DNA of 64,000 nt from Castellaniella sp047971665 (GTDB lineage Bacteria > Pseudomonadota > Gammaproteobacteria > Burkholderiales > Burkholderiaceae_B): NCBI RefSeq assembly GCF_047971665.1, contig NZ_JBKEAA010000013.1, forward strand, positions 1-64,000, in the 5' to 3' direction. A program made the position numbers and the translations under genes. Of this stretch, positions 1 to 8,151 are shown in pieces; position 1 is the stretch's first letter; the number at the start of each line of letters is the position of its first letter. Below the pieces are notes generated by a model that made no database searches, was not told the DNA's origin, and was given only the letters and a program-made list of their open reading frames with translations.

Positions 1-213
1 AGCATCGACCAGGTCGACAACGCGATCGCGCAGATCGAGGAAAGACTACTGACCTCGGGAGAGCGGTACATGCCCTACGGCAAAAGGTGAGAGCTTGTCA
101 TGCGCGAACTCAAAAAGCTCGACAAGGTGGCCTATATCCGCTTTGCCAGCGTGTACCGCAGCTTTGAAGACGTTGACGAGTTCAAGGCGCTGGTCGATGA
201 GGTCAAGCGCTGA
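1..213 (+). pseudogene. nrdR: NrdR C-terminal part, interrupted by an in-frame TGA (5' end outside window)
   Basis: Frame 1 encodes the C-terminal part of the ribonucleotide-reductase repressor NrdR: an ATP-cone tail (EERLLTSGER) followed by the very conserved ELVMRELKKLDKVAYIRF and FASVYRSFEDVDEF blocks, ending at TGA 211-213. Both blocks are in one frame, but codon 88-90 is TGA where the family has a glycine (GEL becomes stop-EL), a single-base change from GGA. If real, the protein loses about 40 residues of the ATP-cone domain. The residues just before the stop (YMPYGK) are also unlike the usual sequence. It may be a true nonsense mutation, strain polymorphism or a base-call error; no frameshift is seen. 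NrdR normally represses nrd operons through NrdR boxes. Confidence 0.65.
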
Positions 214-249
214 GCCAAGCGCCAGCGCCCTGCCGGCAACCCAACCGGC

Positions 250-699
250 TTATTGCCGTCCCGTTGAACCGTAGCCGCCTGCCGCGCGTTCGCTCGTCTG
301 GGCAAATGCCTCCACCACACGGAACTGCGCCTGCAGCACCGGCACAATCACCATCTGTGCAAGGCGCTCCATCGGTTGCAGCGTAAACACCGTATTGCTG
401 CGGTTCCACGCGCTAACCATCAGCTCCCCCTGGTAATCGCTGTCGATCAGGCCGACCAGGTTGCCCAGCACGATGCCATGCTTGTGTCCGAGGCCGGAAC
501 GCGGCAGCAACAGGGCCGCATAACCCGGATCGCGCAAATGCACCGCCATGCCGGTGGGCACCAGTTGCCACGCATTGGGCTCCAGCACCAGCGGTTCGAC
601 AATGCAAGCGCGCAGATCAAGGCCAGCGCTACCGGGCGTGGCGTAGGCTGGCATGTGTTGGCGGATGCGTTCATCCAGAATCTTCAGTTCGAGTTCCAT
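250..699 (-). CDS. dut: dUTP diphosphatase (dUTPase)
   Basis: 149-residue trimeric dUTPase that hydrolyses dUTP to dUMP and pyrophosphate, keeping uracil out of DNA and feeding dTMP synthesis. The five family motifs are visible: AGLDLRA near the N-terminus, PRSGLG around residue 70, the GLIDSDYQGE loop with the catalytic aspartate, the RLAQMV strand and the C-terminal glycine-rich arm GGYGSTGRQ that closes over the substrate. I chose the ATG at 699 (MELELKIL) because homologues start there; an upstream in-frame ATG at 732 would add 11 unconserved residues and run into the tRNA-Gly terminator. It lies downstream of and on the same strand as tRNA-Gly but behind a terminator. Confidence 0.95.
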   Translation of the reverse strand: MELELKILDERIRQHMPAYATPGSAGLDLRACIVEPLVLEPNAWQLVPTGMAVHLRDPGYAALLLPRSGLGHKHGIVLGNLVGLIDSDYQGELMVSAWNRSNTVFTLQPMERLAQMVIVPVLQAQFRVVEAFAQTSERAAGGYGSTGRQ

Positions 700-732
700 G
701 TCTGCCCCTGCAACAACGTGCAAACACCACAA

Positions 733-769
733 ACAATAAAGCCAGTGCTTGCAGGCAAGGCACTGGCTT
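733..769 (-). terminator. Rho-independent terminator after tRNA-Gly
   Basis: A perfect 10-bp inverted repeat (739-748 with 760-769, AAGCCAGTGC / GCACTGGCTT) is followed on the minus strand by TATTGTTT. It lies between the tRNA 3' end and dut and so ends the tRNA transcript. Confidence 0.8.
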
Positions 770-790
770 GGAGGGCGAATACACCGAAAC

Positions 791-866
791 TGGAGCGGGA
801 AACGAGTCTCGAACTCGCGACCTCAACCTTGGCAAGGTTGCGCTCTACCAACTGAGCTATTCCCGC
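791..866 (-). tRNA. tRNA-Gly (GCC)
   Basis: A complete 76-nt cloverleaf on the minus strand: acceptor stem GCGGGAA pairing with TTCCCGC, D-arm with AGCTCAGTTGGTAGAGC, anticodon loop CTTGCCAAG giving anticodon GCC, T-arm with GTTCGAG, and an encoded 3' CCA (position 791-793 on the complement). It reads GGC/GGU glycine codons. It has its own promoter and terminator. Confidence 0.97.
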
Positions 867-893
867 GTTCCTAGCCATTCAGCTAAGCTTTGC

Positions 894-922
894 ATTATAT
901 GATGTACTTTTACGTCCGTCAA
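894..922 (-). promoter_or_regulatory. sigma-70 promoter for tRNA-Gly
   Basis: On the minus strand TTGACG (922-917), a 17-nt spacer and a perfect TATAAT (899-894). The -10 ends 27 nt before the tRNA 5' end at 866, the right distance for a stable RNA promoter with a short leader. Confidence 0.85.
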
Positions 923-1147
923 ATCCGTGGCGTGTTCCACTTTAATTTTCTGGCCGAGGCATCAACCCCTTCGGGGCTTCTGCCGATACACAATCAGGCA
1001 AGAGGCAGAACTATAAGATACACGGTCAGAGTCTGTCAAATCGGTGGTCCTGGTGGTCCCGACGGTGGTCCCGACTGCGTTCATCGGTCGGCCGGCTGCG
1101 TCCGGATCCGTGGCGCGCGGTATCCTTACGCCTTTGCATCCGCTTGA

Positions 1148-2218
1148 GTGCCGACCGCTTCCATGCCTGCCCAGCCGCTCGTTTTTACCGATCAGGATCT
1201 GCACGCCAGCAATACCCTGGGCCTGCCCGCGCGCGCGGGCCTGGCGGTCCTGGAGGACGAGTCCGTCATCCCCGCGTTTTGCAAAACGCTGGCTGCGGGG
1301 CGGCAGCAGGCCGAGGCGCCGGTGTTCGTGCTGGGAGGTGGCAGCAATCTGGTGATGGATGCGCGGCCACGTCATCGTGTGCTGCGCGTGGCCTTGCGCG
1401 GGATCCGCCTGTGGCAGGAGACCGCCGACCACTGGATCGTCGAGGCCGCTGCGGGGGAATCCTGGCATGGTTTCGTCGATCACTGCCTGGCGCAGGGCTG
1501 GCCGGGGCTGGAAAACCTGGCGCTGATCCCGGGGACCGTGGGCGCGGCGCCCGTGCAGAACATCGGCGCCTATGGGCTGGAACTGGATCAGCGCCTGCAT
1601 TCCGTGGTGGTCTGGGATCTCCAGGCGGGTCGGGAAAGCACGTTGCCGCCGGATGCGTGCGGCTTTGCCTACCGCGACAGTCTGTTCAAGCGCGATGGGG
1701 CAGGGCGCTGGCTGATCGTGCGGGTGCGCTTCCTGCTGCCCAAGGCCTGGACGCCGCGCCTGGATTATCCCGATCTGCGCGATCATCCTGGGTTGCGGAG
1801 CGTCGGAGCCGGCGGGCCGGGTGCCCCTTCCCCGCGCCGGATCTTCGAGGCGGTGTGCGATATCCGTCGTCGCAAGCTGCCCGATCCGGCCGTGCTGGGA
1901 AATGCCGGCAGCTTTTTCAAGAATCCGGTGGTTGATGCGGATCAGGCGGCGCGATTGCGGCAGCGGTTCCCCGACCTGCGCGTCTATCCCCAGGCTGACG
2001 GGCGAGCCAAGCTGGCGGCGGGCTGGCTGATCGAGCAGGCGGGCTGGAAGGGACGGCGTCTCGGGCCCGTGGGCATGCACGCGCGTCAGGCGCTGGTGCT
2101 GGTCAACCATGGCGGAGCGCAGGCGGATGACGTGCGGGCGCTGGCGCGGGCCGTGCGCGCCGATGTGCGGAGACTTTTCGAGGTGGACTTGGAGCAGGAG
2201 CCCGTGATTCTGGACTGA
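1148..2218 (+). CDS. murB: UDP-N-acetylmuramate dehydrogenase
   Basis: FAD-dependent reductase that turns UDP-GlcNAc-enolpyruvate into UDP-MurNAc in cytoplasmic peptidoglycan precursor synthesis. 356 residues, type I MurB like E. coli. FAD-binding elements GGGSN (63-67) and the IPGTVGAAPVQNIGAYG stretch (128-143) are clear; the substrate-contacting YRDS is at 175-178 and the GNAGSFFKNP motif with the catalytic serine is at 251-260. The ATG at 1163 is an alternative start, since homologues begin close to the PLVFTDQDL part; 1148 adds five residues. It converges on dapB across a 138-bp gap holding a tandem repeat. Confidence 0.93.
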   Translation: MPTASMPAQPLVFTDQDLHASNTLGLPARAGLAVLEDESVIPAFCKTLAAGRQQAEAPVFVLGGGSNLVMDARPRHRVLRVALRGIRLWQETADHWIVEAAAGESWHGFVDHCLAQGWPGLENLALIPGTVGAAPVQNIGAYGLELDQRLHSVVVWDLQAGRESTLPPDACGFAYRDSLFKRDGAGRWLIVRVRFLLPKAWTPRLDYPDLRDHPGLRSVGAGGPGAPSPRRIFEAVCDIRRRKLPDPAVLGNAGSFFKNPVVDADQAARLRQRFPDLRVYPQADGRAKLAAGWLIEQAGWKGRRLGPVGMHARQALVLVNHGGAQADDVRALARAVRADVRRLFEVDLEQEPVILD

Positions 2219-2238
2219 GCGCGGCCGCCGGTTGTTTC

Positions 2239-2282
2239 CCGGTCCTTTGCCGCCGGTCCTTTGCCGCCGGTCCTCCGGCGGC
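2239..2282. repeat. Three 14-bp tandem repeats with a terminal hairpin
   Basis: CCGGTCCTTTGCCG occurs at 2239-2252 and 2253-2266, with a degenerate third copy at 2267-2280. The junction forms a perfect 8-bp GC hairpin GCCGCCGG-TCCT-CCGGCGGC (2263-2282). It sits between the convergent ends of murB and dapB, so it may serve as a terminator-like element, although no T-run follows on the plus strand. Confidence 0.7.
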
Positions 2283-2356
2283 TATTTGCCGATCATGCGC
2301 CGGTCATTTTCACCCTTCTTGCGCCGACCAGGCGAATCCGGGGCCGTGCGCGGCGG

Positions 2357-3148
2357 TCAGGTGGCCAGCACATCCTGCATGTCGAACAGGCCGAATTCGC
2401 GGCGGGCCAGATAACGCGCGGCGCGCAGGCTGCCCTGGGCATAGGTGGCCCGGCTGCTGGACCGGTGGCTGATCTCGATGCGTTCGCCGGTGCCGCAGAA
2501 ATACACGGTGTGGTCGCCGACGATGTCGCCGCCACGCAGCACGGAAAAACCGATGCGACCGGTCCCGCGCGGCCCTGTATCGCCGTGACGCACCCAGTCG
2601 GCGATGCCTTCCAGTGGCTGGCCCCAGGCGTTCGCCACGGCCTCGCCCATGGCCAGGGCAGTGCCGGATGGCGCATCGACCTTGTTGCGGTGATGGGCCT
2701 CGAAGACCTCGACGTCGTAGCCGCTGTTGAGCAGCCGGGCGGCCATGTCCAGCAGCTTGAGCGTGACGTTGACGCCCACGCTCATGTTGGGCGCGAAGAC
2801 AATGGCGGTTTTTTGGGCGGCGGCGCGGATGGCCTGCTTGCCATCGGCGTCGAACCCGGTGGTGCCGATGACGCATTTGACGCCATGCTCCACGCAGGCG
2901 TCCAGATGCGCCAGGGTGCCTTCGGGACGGGTGAAGTCGATCAGGCAGTCAGCCGCAGCCAGGGTGTCCAGGCGATCGGTGATGCACACGCCGGTGTCGA
3001 TGCCCAGCGGCGCGCCGGCATCCTGGCCGATGGCATCGCAGCCTGGGCGGTCCAGCGCGCCGGCCAGCGTGAGGTCCTGGGATTCCAGGACGGCCTGGAT
3101 CAGCATGCGCCCCATACGGCCCGAGGCGCCCGCGATGGCGATCCGCAT
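2357..3148 (-). CDS. dapB: 4-hydroxy-tetrahydrodipicolinate reductase
   Basis: NAD(P)H-dependent reductase of the diaminopimelate/lysine pathway, supplying meso-DAP for peptidoglycan. 263 residues. The Rossmann nucleotide-binding motif GASGRMG is at 7-13, the GTTGF strand at about 95-99, and the signature EAHHRNKVDAPSGTA, holding the catalytic His and Lys, at 150-164. The start ATG at 3148 overlaps the TAA stop of bamE by one base (TAATG), so it is probably translationally coupled to bamE. The C-terminal residues are ordinary for the family. Confidence 0.96.
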   Translation of the reverse strand: MRIAIAGASGRMGRMLIQAVLESQDLTLAGALDRPGCDAIGQDAGAPLGIDTGVCITDRLDTLAAADCLIDFTRPEGTLAHLDACVEHGVKCVIGTTGFDADGKQAIRAAAQKTAIVFAPNMSVGVNVTLKLLDMAARLLNSGYDVEVFEAHHRNKVDAPSGTALAMGEAVANAWGQPLEGIADWVRHGDTGPRGTGRIGFSVLRGGDIVGDHTVYFCGTGERIEISHRSSSRATYAQGSLRAARYLARREFGLFDMQDVLAT

Positions 3149-3738
3149 TATGGTTGTCCTTCCTGGGTGCCGGTGCCGCCGGACACGGCCTGGGGGGGCG
3201 GCGGTGATGCTTCATCGGTCGTCGACCTGCTTTCGGTGACCGGCGTCGCGTCCTCGATGGCCTGGCTGCTGGTCGAGGCGGCATCGTCCGTTCCCGGCGT
3301 CGCGGCCTGTTGCGTGTTGCCCCCGGCCTCCGCCGGCGGGATGGCCTCTTTGCCGCTGTCGGCCTTCTGGAAGGGCTGGCGGTCGGGCTGATCGTCGCCC
3401 GTCCAGCGTGTCAGCTGGTCGTTTTCGAACCAGACGGTGAACTTGCGCAGTTCGCCCGAACCATAACCGGGCTGGTTGTAATAGGGATAGTCCCAGCGGT
3501 CGGCATGGAAGATGTCCTGCAGCGTGGGGGTGCCCAGGACGAAGCGGACCTGGTCGCGGGTCATGCCGGTTTCGAGCTTGGCGACCTGCGCTGAGGTGAT
3601 CCAGTTGCCCTGTTGAATCGTGGCCTTGTAGGGAAAGCCCCAGTTGGTCGAGCCGCAGCCCGCCAGCCCTAACGATAAGATGCTGGCGACCAGGAGCACG
3701 GTCAGCCTGTGGGAATGAGCGCTGGGTCGGATATGCAC
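3148..3738 (-). CDS. bamE: Outer-membrane assembly lipoprotein BamE (SmpA/OmlA)
   Basis: Small lipoprotein of the BAM complex that inserts beta-barrel proteins in the outer membrane. With a GTG start at 3738 the product has 196 residues, a signal segment (LTVLLVASILSLGLAGC) and lipidation at Cys28. The BamE/SmpA fold follows: QGNWITSAQVAKLETGMTRDQV, the VLGTP turn, and the DRWDYPYY and FENDQLTRW strands. Beyond about residue 125 lies a low-complexity tail rich in Pro, Ser, Thr and Gly, longer than in E. coli BamE. An in-frame ORF extends upstream to 3891, but it overlaps fur and would bury the signal peptide, so I prefer the GTG preceded by GGGGAC. It is divergent from fur and coupled to dapB. 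Confidence 0.88.
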   Translation of the reverse strand: MHIRPSAHSHRLTVLLVASILSLGLAGCGSTNWGFPYKATIQQGNWITSAQVAKLETGMTRDQVRFVLGTPTLQDIFHADRWDYPYYNQPGYGSGELRKFTVWFENDQLTRWTGDDQPDRQPFQKADSGKEAIPPAEAGGNTQQAATPGTDDAASTSSQAIEDATPVTESRSTTDEASPPPPQAVSGGTGTQEGQP

Positions 3739-3854
3739 GAAGGTCCCCGTAGTAGATTCGGTGGCCGCGTATCTGCGGCCGCTAAAACCGCTATCATAAA
3801 GGTAATTCAGTTTTGCGCATGTGCGTGGCTGGGTGTGGCAGGTGTTCATCCCGC

Positions 3855-3883
3855 TTGCCTTGTACCGCATTCCTCGGGATACT
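3855..3883 (+). promoter_or_regulatory. Candidate sigma-70 promoter for fur
   Basis: TTGCCT (3855-3860), a 17-nt spacer and GATACT (3878-3883) precede the fur ATG at 3890. If used, transcription would begin at or next to the ATG, suggesting a leaderless or near-leaderless message; no Shine-Dalgarno is apparent between the -10 and the ATG. Confidence 0.5.
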
Positions 3884-3889
3884 TGAATC

Positions 3890-4318
3890 ATGAATGATCA
3901 GATTGAACTCAAGACCATGGGCCTGAAGGCGACGTTTCCTCGCCTCAAGATCCTCGATGTATTTCGCAAGGCGGAAACCCGCCACCACAGTGCTGAAGAC
4001 GTCTATCGGGCCCTGATTGCCGACGATGTGGATATTGGTCTGGCAACCGTGTATCGCGTGCTGACCCAGTTCGAACAGGCGGGCATCCTGCTGCGCAGCC
4101 AGTTCGATGGCGGCAAGGCGGTGTTCGAATTGAACGACGGGGATCACCATGATCATCTGATCTGCACCAATTGCGGCCGGGTGGTGGAATTCTCCGATGC
4201 GGAAATCGAAAAACGCCAGCATCGGGTGGCCAAGGACAATGGTTTCACCCTCGAAAGCCACCATATGATGCTCTACGGGGTCTGCCCGAAATGCTCGGGC
4301 ATCAAACGGACCGCCTGA
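3890..4318 (+). CDS. fur: Ferric uptake regulator Fur
   Basis: Iron-responsive dimeric repressor (Fe2+ as corepressor) of siderophore and iron-uptake genes. 142 residues, normal length. The N-terminal winged helix includes GLKATFPRLKIL and the recognition helix region GLATVYRVLTQFEQ. Metal-binding residues follow: HHDHLICTNCG with the CxxC pair near residues 93-96, the E/H-rich EIEKRQHRVAKDNGF region, and a second CxxC (CPKC) near the C-terminus. Divergent from bamE, the usual order in this bacterial group. Downstream lies a hairpin and a set of short iterated octamers. Confidence 0.97.
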   Translation: MNDQIELKTMGLKATFPRLKILDVFRKAETRHHSAEDVYRALIADDVDIGLATVYRVLTQFEQAGILLRSQFDGGKAVFELNDGDHHDHLICTNCGRVVEFSDAEIEKRQHRVAKDNGFTLESHHMMLYGVCPKCSGIKRTA

Positions 4319-4322
4319 TGCC

Positions 4323-4389
4323 GACGCATCCGTTCTGACACGGATGCGTCGATCCTGACCTTGATGCGTCAGCCTTGAACTGATGCGTC
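4323..4389. repeat. Hairpin plus iterated GATGCGTC octamers downstream of fur
   Basis: A perfect 11-bp inverted repeat (GACGCATCCGT 4323-4333, ACGGATGCGTC 4340-4350, 6-nt loop) is followed by two further GATGCGTC copies at 4363-4370 and 4382-4389, spaced 20 and 19 bp. It fills the gap between the convergent ends of fur and recN; the hairpin lacks a T-run. Confidence 0.6.
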
Positions 4390-4399
4390 TGGCCTGACG

Positions 4400-6049
4400 C
4401 TAGCGCTGCCCGGATGCCAGCATTTCACGAGCGTGGGCGCGCGAGGCGTTCGTCATCTTCAGTCCGCCCAGCATGCGGGCGATTTCTTCCGTGCGGGATT
4501 CCTCGTCCAGCGGCTCGATGGCCGACAGCGTCCGGCCCTCGCGGGTGGCCTTGCTGACCTGAAAGTGCCGCGCGGCGCAAGCCGCGACCTGAGGCAGATG
4601 GGTCACGCACAGCACCTGATGGCGCATGCCCAGCTCGCGAAGCAGGCGGCCGACGACCTCGGCCACGGCGCCGCCGATGCCGGCGTCCACCTCATCGAAG
4701 ATCAGCGTGGGGACCCGGGCTGCCTGGCTGGCGATCACAGACAGGGCCAGGGAAATGCGTGCCAGTTCGCCGCCCGAGGCCACCCGGGACAGCGGCCGGG
4801 ACGGGACGCCTGCATGACCCGCCACCAGGAATTCGATGGTTTCCAGGCCATGCGCGCTGGGCTTGCCGTCGGCCAGAACGATCTCGAACACGCCGCCGTC
4901 CATGGACAGGGCCTGCATGGCGGCCGTGACCTGTGCGGCAAGTTGCGCCGCCATCGCCCGGCGCGCGTCGCCCAGGGCACGCGCCAGTTCCAGATAATGC
5001 GCCTCGGCCTGACGGCAGGCGTGTTCCAGCGCCTCGATGTCCTGTCCGGCCTCAGCCTCGCTCAGGCGGCCTCGCAGTGTGTCGAGGTGTTCGGCCAGGG
5101 CGTCGGGCTCGATGTGAAAGCGGCGGGCGGCCTCGAACATCCGGCTCATCCGGGCATCGGCCTGCGCCAGCGCGTCGGGGTCCGGCTCCAGCCGGTCGGC
5201 ATAGGCGTTCAGGCCGGAGATGGTTTCGGCGCACAGGATGCGGGCCGATTCCAGCGTCTGGATGTGTTCCTCGAGCGTGGGGTCGTGCCGCACCAGGGCG
5301 TGCAGAGATTGGAGGGCGGCGTGCAGGGCCTGGGCCGCCGAGCCGGATTCACCGTCGAGCGCCTCGACGGCCTGACCGGCCCCGGCCAGCAGTGCCTGCG
5401 CATGCGCCAGACGGGACTGGCGGGCGCACAGTGTCGGCCATTCATCGGGTCCGGGCGCCAGTTCGTCCAGCCAGGCGACGTCGGCGGACAGCCGCTCCAG
5501 CAGGGCGGTCTGCCCGGCGGCATCGTCGCGGGCGTTTTCCAGCGCCGCCTGTGCCTGGCGCCAGTCGCTCCAGGCCTGTTGCACGGCGCGCGCCTGGTGG
5601 GTGTGCCCTCCCTGGGCGTCCAGCAGGTCGCGCTGGCTGGCGGATTGCAGCAGGCTCTGGTGGGCGTGCTGTCCATGAATGTCCACGAGCAGGGCGCCCA
5701 GGTCGCGCAATTGGCTCAGGGTGGCCGGAACCCCGTTGATCCAGGCCTTGCTGCGGCCTTGGGGGTCGATGACGCGGCGCAGGATCAGTTCCGGGCCTTC
5801 CAGGGCCTGTTCGGCCAGCCAGTCCGCCGCCGCCCCGGGGGCGTTGAAGACGGCGCTGATGTCGGTGCGCGCGGCATCCTGACGAATCAGGGTGGCGTCG
5901 CCCCGGCCGCCCAGGGCCAGCGCCAGCGCGTCGATCAGGATCGATTTGCCGGCCCCGGTCTCGCCGGAGAACACGGTGAAGCCGGCATCGAAGGCGATAT
6001 CGGCCCGATCGACGATGACGAAGTCACGGATGTGCAGCGCGCGCAGCAT
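4400..6049 (-). CDS. recN: DNA repair protein RecN
   Basis: SMC-like ATPase that acts in recombinational repair of double-strand breaks. 549 residues. The Walker A GETGAGKS is at 29-36; a long central coiled-coil with many Ala, Gln, Leu and Arg runs from about 150 to 360; the ABC signature RVASGGELARISLAL and Walker B LIFDEVDAGIGG (from residue 448) are in the C-terminal half, followed by the H-loop THLPQVA. Its start lies 11 bp after the nadK stop, so nadK-recN is an operon. In many proteobacteria recN is LexA-controlled; I did not identify a LexA box here. Confidence 0.96.
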   Translation of the reverse strand: MLRALHIRDFVIVDRADIAFDAGFTVFSGETGAGKSILIDALALALGGRGDATLIRQDAARTDISAVFNAPGAAADWLAEQALEGPELILRRVIDPQGRSKAWINGVPATLSQLRDLGALLVDIHGQHAHQSLLQSASQRDLLDAQGGHTHQARAVQQAWSDWRQAQAALENARDDAAGQTALLERLSADVAWLDELAPGPDEWPTLCARQSRLAHAQALLAGAGQAVEALDGESGSAAQALHAALQSLHALVRHDPTLEEHIQTLESARILCAETISGLNAYADRLEPDPDALAQADARMSRMFEAARRFHIEPDALAEHLDTLRGRLSEAEAGQDIEALEHACRQAEAHYLELARALGDARRAMAAQLAAQVTAAMQALSMDGGVFEIVLADGKPSAHGLETIEFLVAGHAGVPSRPLSRVASGGELARISLALSVIASQAARVPTLIFDEVDAGIGGAVAEVVGRLLRELGMRHQVLCVTHLPQVAACAARHFQVSKATREGRTLSAIEPLDEESRTEEIARMLGGLKMTNASRAHAREMLASGQR

Positions 6050-6060
6050 GGGGATCGGCC

Positions 6061-6963
6061 CTATTGGTCGGGGTCGTCCCAGGGGTGCAGCATGCGGTTC
6101 CAGTTCAGCTTGCTGCGCAGCGTGGAGAAATAGCTGTAGCCCTGGGGATGCAGGAACCGGACGCGGTGCGGGCTGCGGCGGACGTCGATGCGGTCGCCTT
6201 CCTGGCAGTTGGACAGGGCCTGCATGTCGAAATGGACGCTGGCGCCCGACTCCACCCGGCCCAGGGCGCTGATGGTGATGTTCAGCACGCTGTCGTCGGG
6301 CAGGGTGATGGGACGGTTAGAGAGGGTCTGCGGGGCGACGGGCACCAGGACCAGGGCGTTGACCTGGGGGTGCAGGATCGGCCCGCCGGCCGACAGGGCG
6401 TAGGCGGTCGACCCCGTGGGCGTGGCGATGATCAGGCCATCGGCGCGCTGGCTGTGCATGAACGCGCCATTGCATTCGACGCGCAGTTCGATCATGCCGC
6501 CGCGTCCGGCGCGGTTGATGATGACGTCGTTGAGCGCCAGCCCGGAAAAGATGGTCTCGTCGCCGCGCATGACGCGGCCCTCGAGGAGTATGCGCTCGTC
6601 CTGGACGAAGGCGCCGTTCAGCACCCGGGTGATGGCCTCGTCGGCGCTGCCCAGGGGGATGTCGGTGATGAAGCCCAGCCGGCCATGGTTGATGCCGATC
6701 ATGGCCACGCCGGAGGTCGCCAGCTGTCGCGCGGCGGCCAGCATGGTTCCGTCGCCCCCCATGATGATGGCCAGGTCGGCCCGTGCGCCGATGTCCGTGT
6801 ACGAGGCCAGCGGGAAGTCGGCCACCCCGGTGTTGCGACCCGTGGCCGCTTCGACCAGGATGTCGCATCCCGCCGCAGACAGGGCCTGACCCAGTCTGCG
6901 CAGGGGCGCGTCCATGCCGCTGTCCTGGTGGCGGCCAATCAGGGCGACGGTCTTGAAATGCAT
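6061..6963 (-). CDS. nadK: NAD(+) kinase
   Basis: ATP-dependent kinase that phosphorylates NAD to NADP in the cytoplasm. 300 residues, typical of proteobacterial NadK. The catalytic GGDGT motif is at 69-73 and the INHGRLGFITD segment at 91-101; the second conserved block TPTGSTAYALSAGGP lies near residue 180. The ATG at 6963 (MHFKTVALIG) matches homologues. It is divergent from hrcA over a 114-bp gap and is followed directly by recN, an order common in beta- and gammaproteobacteria. Confidence 0.97.
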   Translation of the reverse strand: MHFKTVALIGRHQDSGMDAPLRRLGQALSAAGCDILVEAATGRNTGVADFPLASYTDIGARADLAIIMGGDGTMLAAARQLATSGVAMIGINHGRLGFITDIPLGSADEAITRVLNGAFVQDERILLEGRVMRGDETIFSGLALNDVIINRAGRGGMIELRVECNGAFMHSQRADGLIIATPTGSTAYALSAGGPILHPQVNALVLVPVAPQTLSNRPITLPDDSVLNITISALGRVESGASVHFDMQALSNCQEGDRIDVRRSPHRVRFLHPQGYSYFSTLRSKLNWNRMLHPWDDPDQ

Positions 6964-7077
6964 GGGCGGGGGGCTCCCGGAATTTAGTGGAATAATAAGT
7001 GGTATCCGATTATAGGGGGATGGGGGCGTGACTGCCGATTTTGGCGGGCTGTTTTCGTCTCGCGCTGGACACTGGAC

Positions 7078-8091
7078 ATGGATGAACGAGCCAAGGCATT
7101 GCTGAAGACGCTGGTCGAACGCTATATCGCGGACGGCCAGCCCGTGGGGTCACGCACCCTGTCGAAGGTCTTCGATCTGTCGCCGGCCACGATCCGGAAC
7201 GTCATGGCCGATCTGGAGGACCTGGGGCTGATTCACAGCCCGCACACCTCCGCCGGGCGCGTGCCCACGCCGCGCGGCTACCGCATGTTCGTCGACAGCC
7301 TGCTGACGGCCCGGTCCTACGAACTCAGCCCCGATCTGCAGATCGAAGACTGTCTGCCGGCGGCCGAACCCGGCCGCGCAGTGACCGCCGCCGCCTCGCT
7401 GTTGTCGAATCTGTCGCAGTTCGCGGGAGTGGTCCTCACGCCCAAGCGGACGCAGGTGTTCCGTCATCTCGAATTCATCCGCCTGTCGGACCGGCGCGTG
7501 CTGCTGATCATCGTCACGCCCAATGGCGACGTGCAGAACCGCATCCTGTTCGTGTCGCGTGAATACTCGGATGTCGAGTTGCTGGAGGCCTCCAATTTCT
7601 TCAATCAGCATTTCTCGGGCAAATCCTTCCACTCGGTCCGCCTGGCGCTGGCCGACGAGCTGACTTCGCTGCGCGCCGATATTTCCCGCCTGATGCAGCA
7701 GGCCGTGGATGCGGGCCTGGATTCCCAGGACACGGACGACGATTCGGTGGTCATCTCCGGCGAGGGCAAGCTGCTGGGCGTGTCCGAAATGACCGCCGAT
7801 ATGGACCGCCTGCGCCGCCTGTTCCAGTTGTTCGAGCAAAAGACCGACCTGCTGCATCTGCTGGATGTTTCCAGCCATGCCCAGGGCGTGCAGATCTACA
7901 TCGGCGGTGATTCCCGCCTGGTGCCGCTCGAGGATGTGTCGGTCATCACCGCGCCGTACGGCGTGGACGGGCAGGTGATCGGCACGTTGGGTGTCATCGG
8001 ACCCAGCCGCATGGCCTATGACCGGGTGATTCCCATCGTCGACATCACCGCCCGCATGCTGTCTAATGCGCTGGGGCAGGCATCCTCGTGA
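7078..8091 (+). CDS. hrcA: Heat-inducible transcription repressor HrcA
   Basis: DNA-binding repressor of class I heat-shock genes that acts at CIRCE inverted repeats and needs GroEL to fold. 337 residues. The N-terminal winged helix is clear (GSRTLSKVFDLSPATIRNVMADLEDLGLI, then HTSAGRVPT, about residues 22-62), followed by a GAF-like central domain and the conserved LGVIGPSRMAYDRVI block near the C-terminus. I see no CIRCE element upstream of hrcA, grpE or dnaK, so its targets (probably groESL) lie outside the window. hemH follows 60 bp downstream. Confidence 0.96.
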   Translation: MDERAKALLKTLVERYIADGQPVGSRTLSKVFDLSPATIRNVMADLEDLGLIHSPHTSAGRVPTPRGYRMFVDSLLTARSYELSPDLQIEDCLPAAEPGRAVTAAASLLSNLSQFAGVVLTPKRTQVFRHLEFIRLSDRRVLLIIVTPNGDVQNRILFVSREYSDVELLEASNFFNQHFSGKSFHSVRLALADELTSLRADISRLMQQAVDAGLDSQDTDDDSVVISGEGKLLGVSEMTADMDRLRRLFQLFEQKTDLLHLLDVSSHAQGVQIYIGGDSRLVPLEDVSVITAPYGVDGQVIGTLGVIGPSRMAYDRVIPIVDITARMLSNALGQASS

Positions 8092-8151
8092 GGGGCGGGC
8101 CTCCTCCGGATTCTGCCCTCCTGTGATGTTTTCGTTCCTCGTGTGTTGACC

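Noticed and set aside
3739..3891. A longer N-terminus for BamE up to 3891
   Set aside because: It would put the signal peptide and lipobox 50 residues inside and overlap the fur start.
4433..6133. A 566-codon open frame antisense to recN
   Set aside because: Shadow of recN codon bias; Gly/Gln/Arg-rich with no domain.
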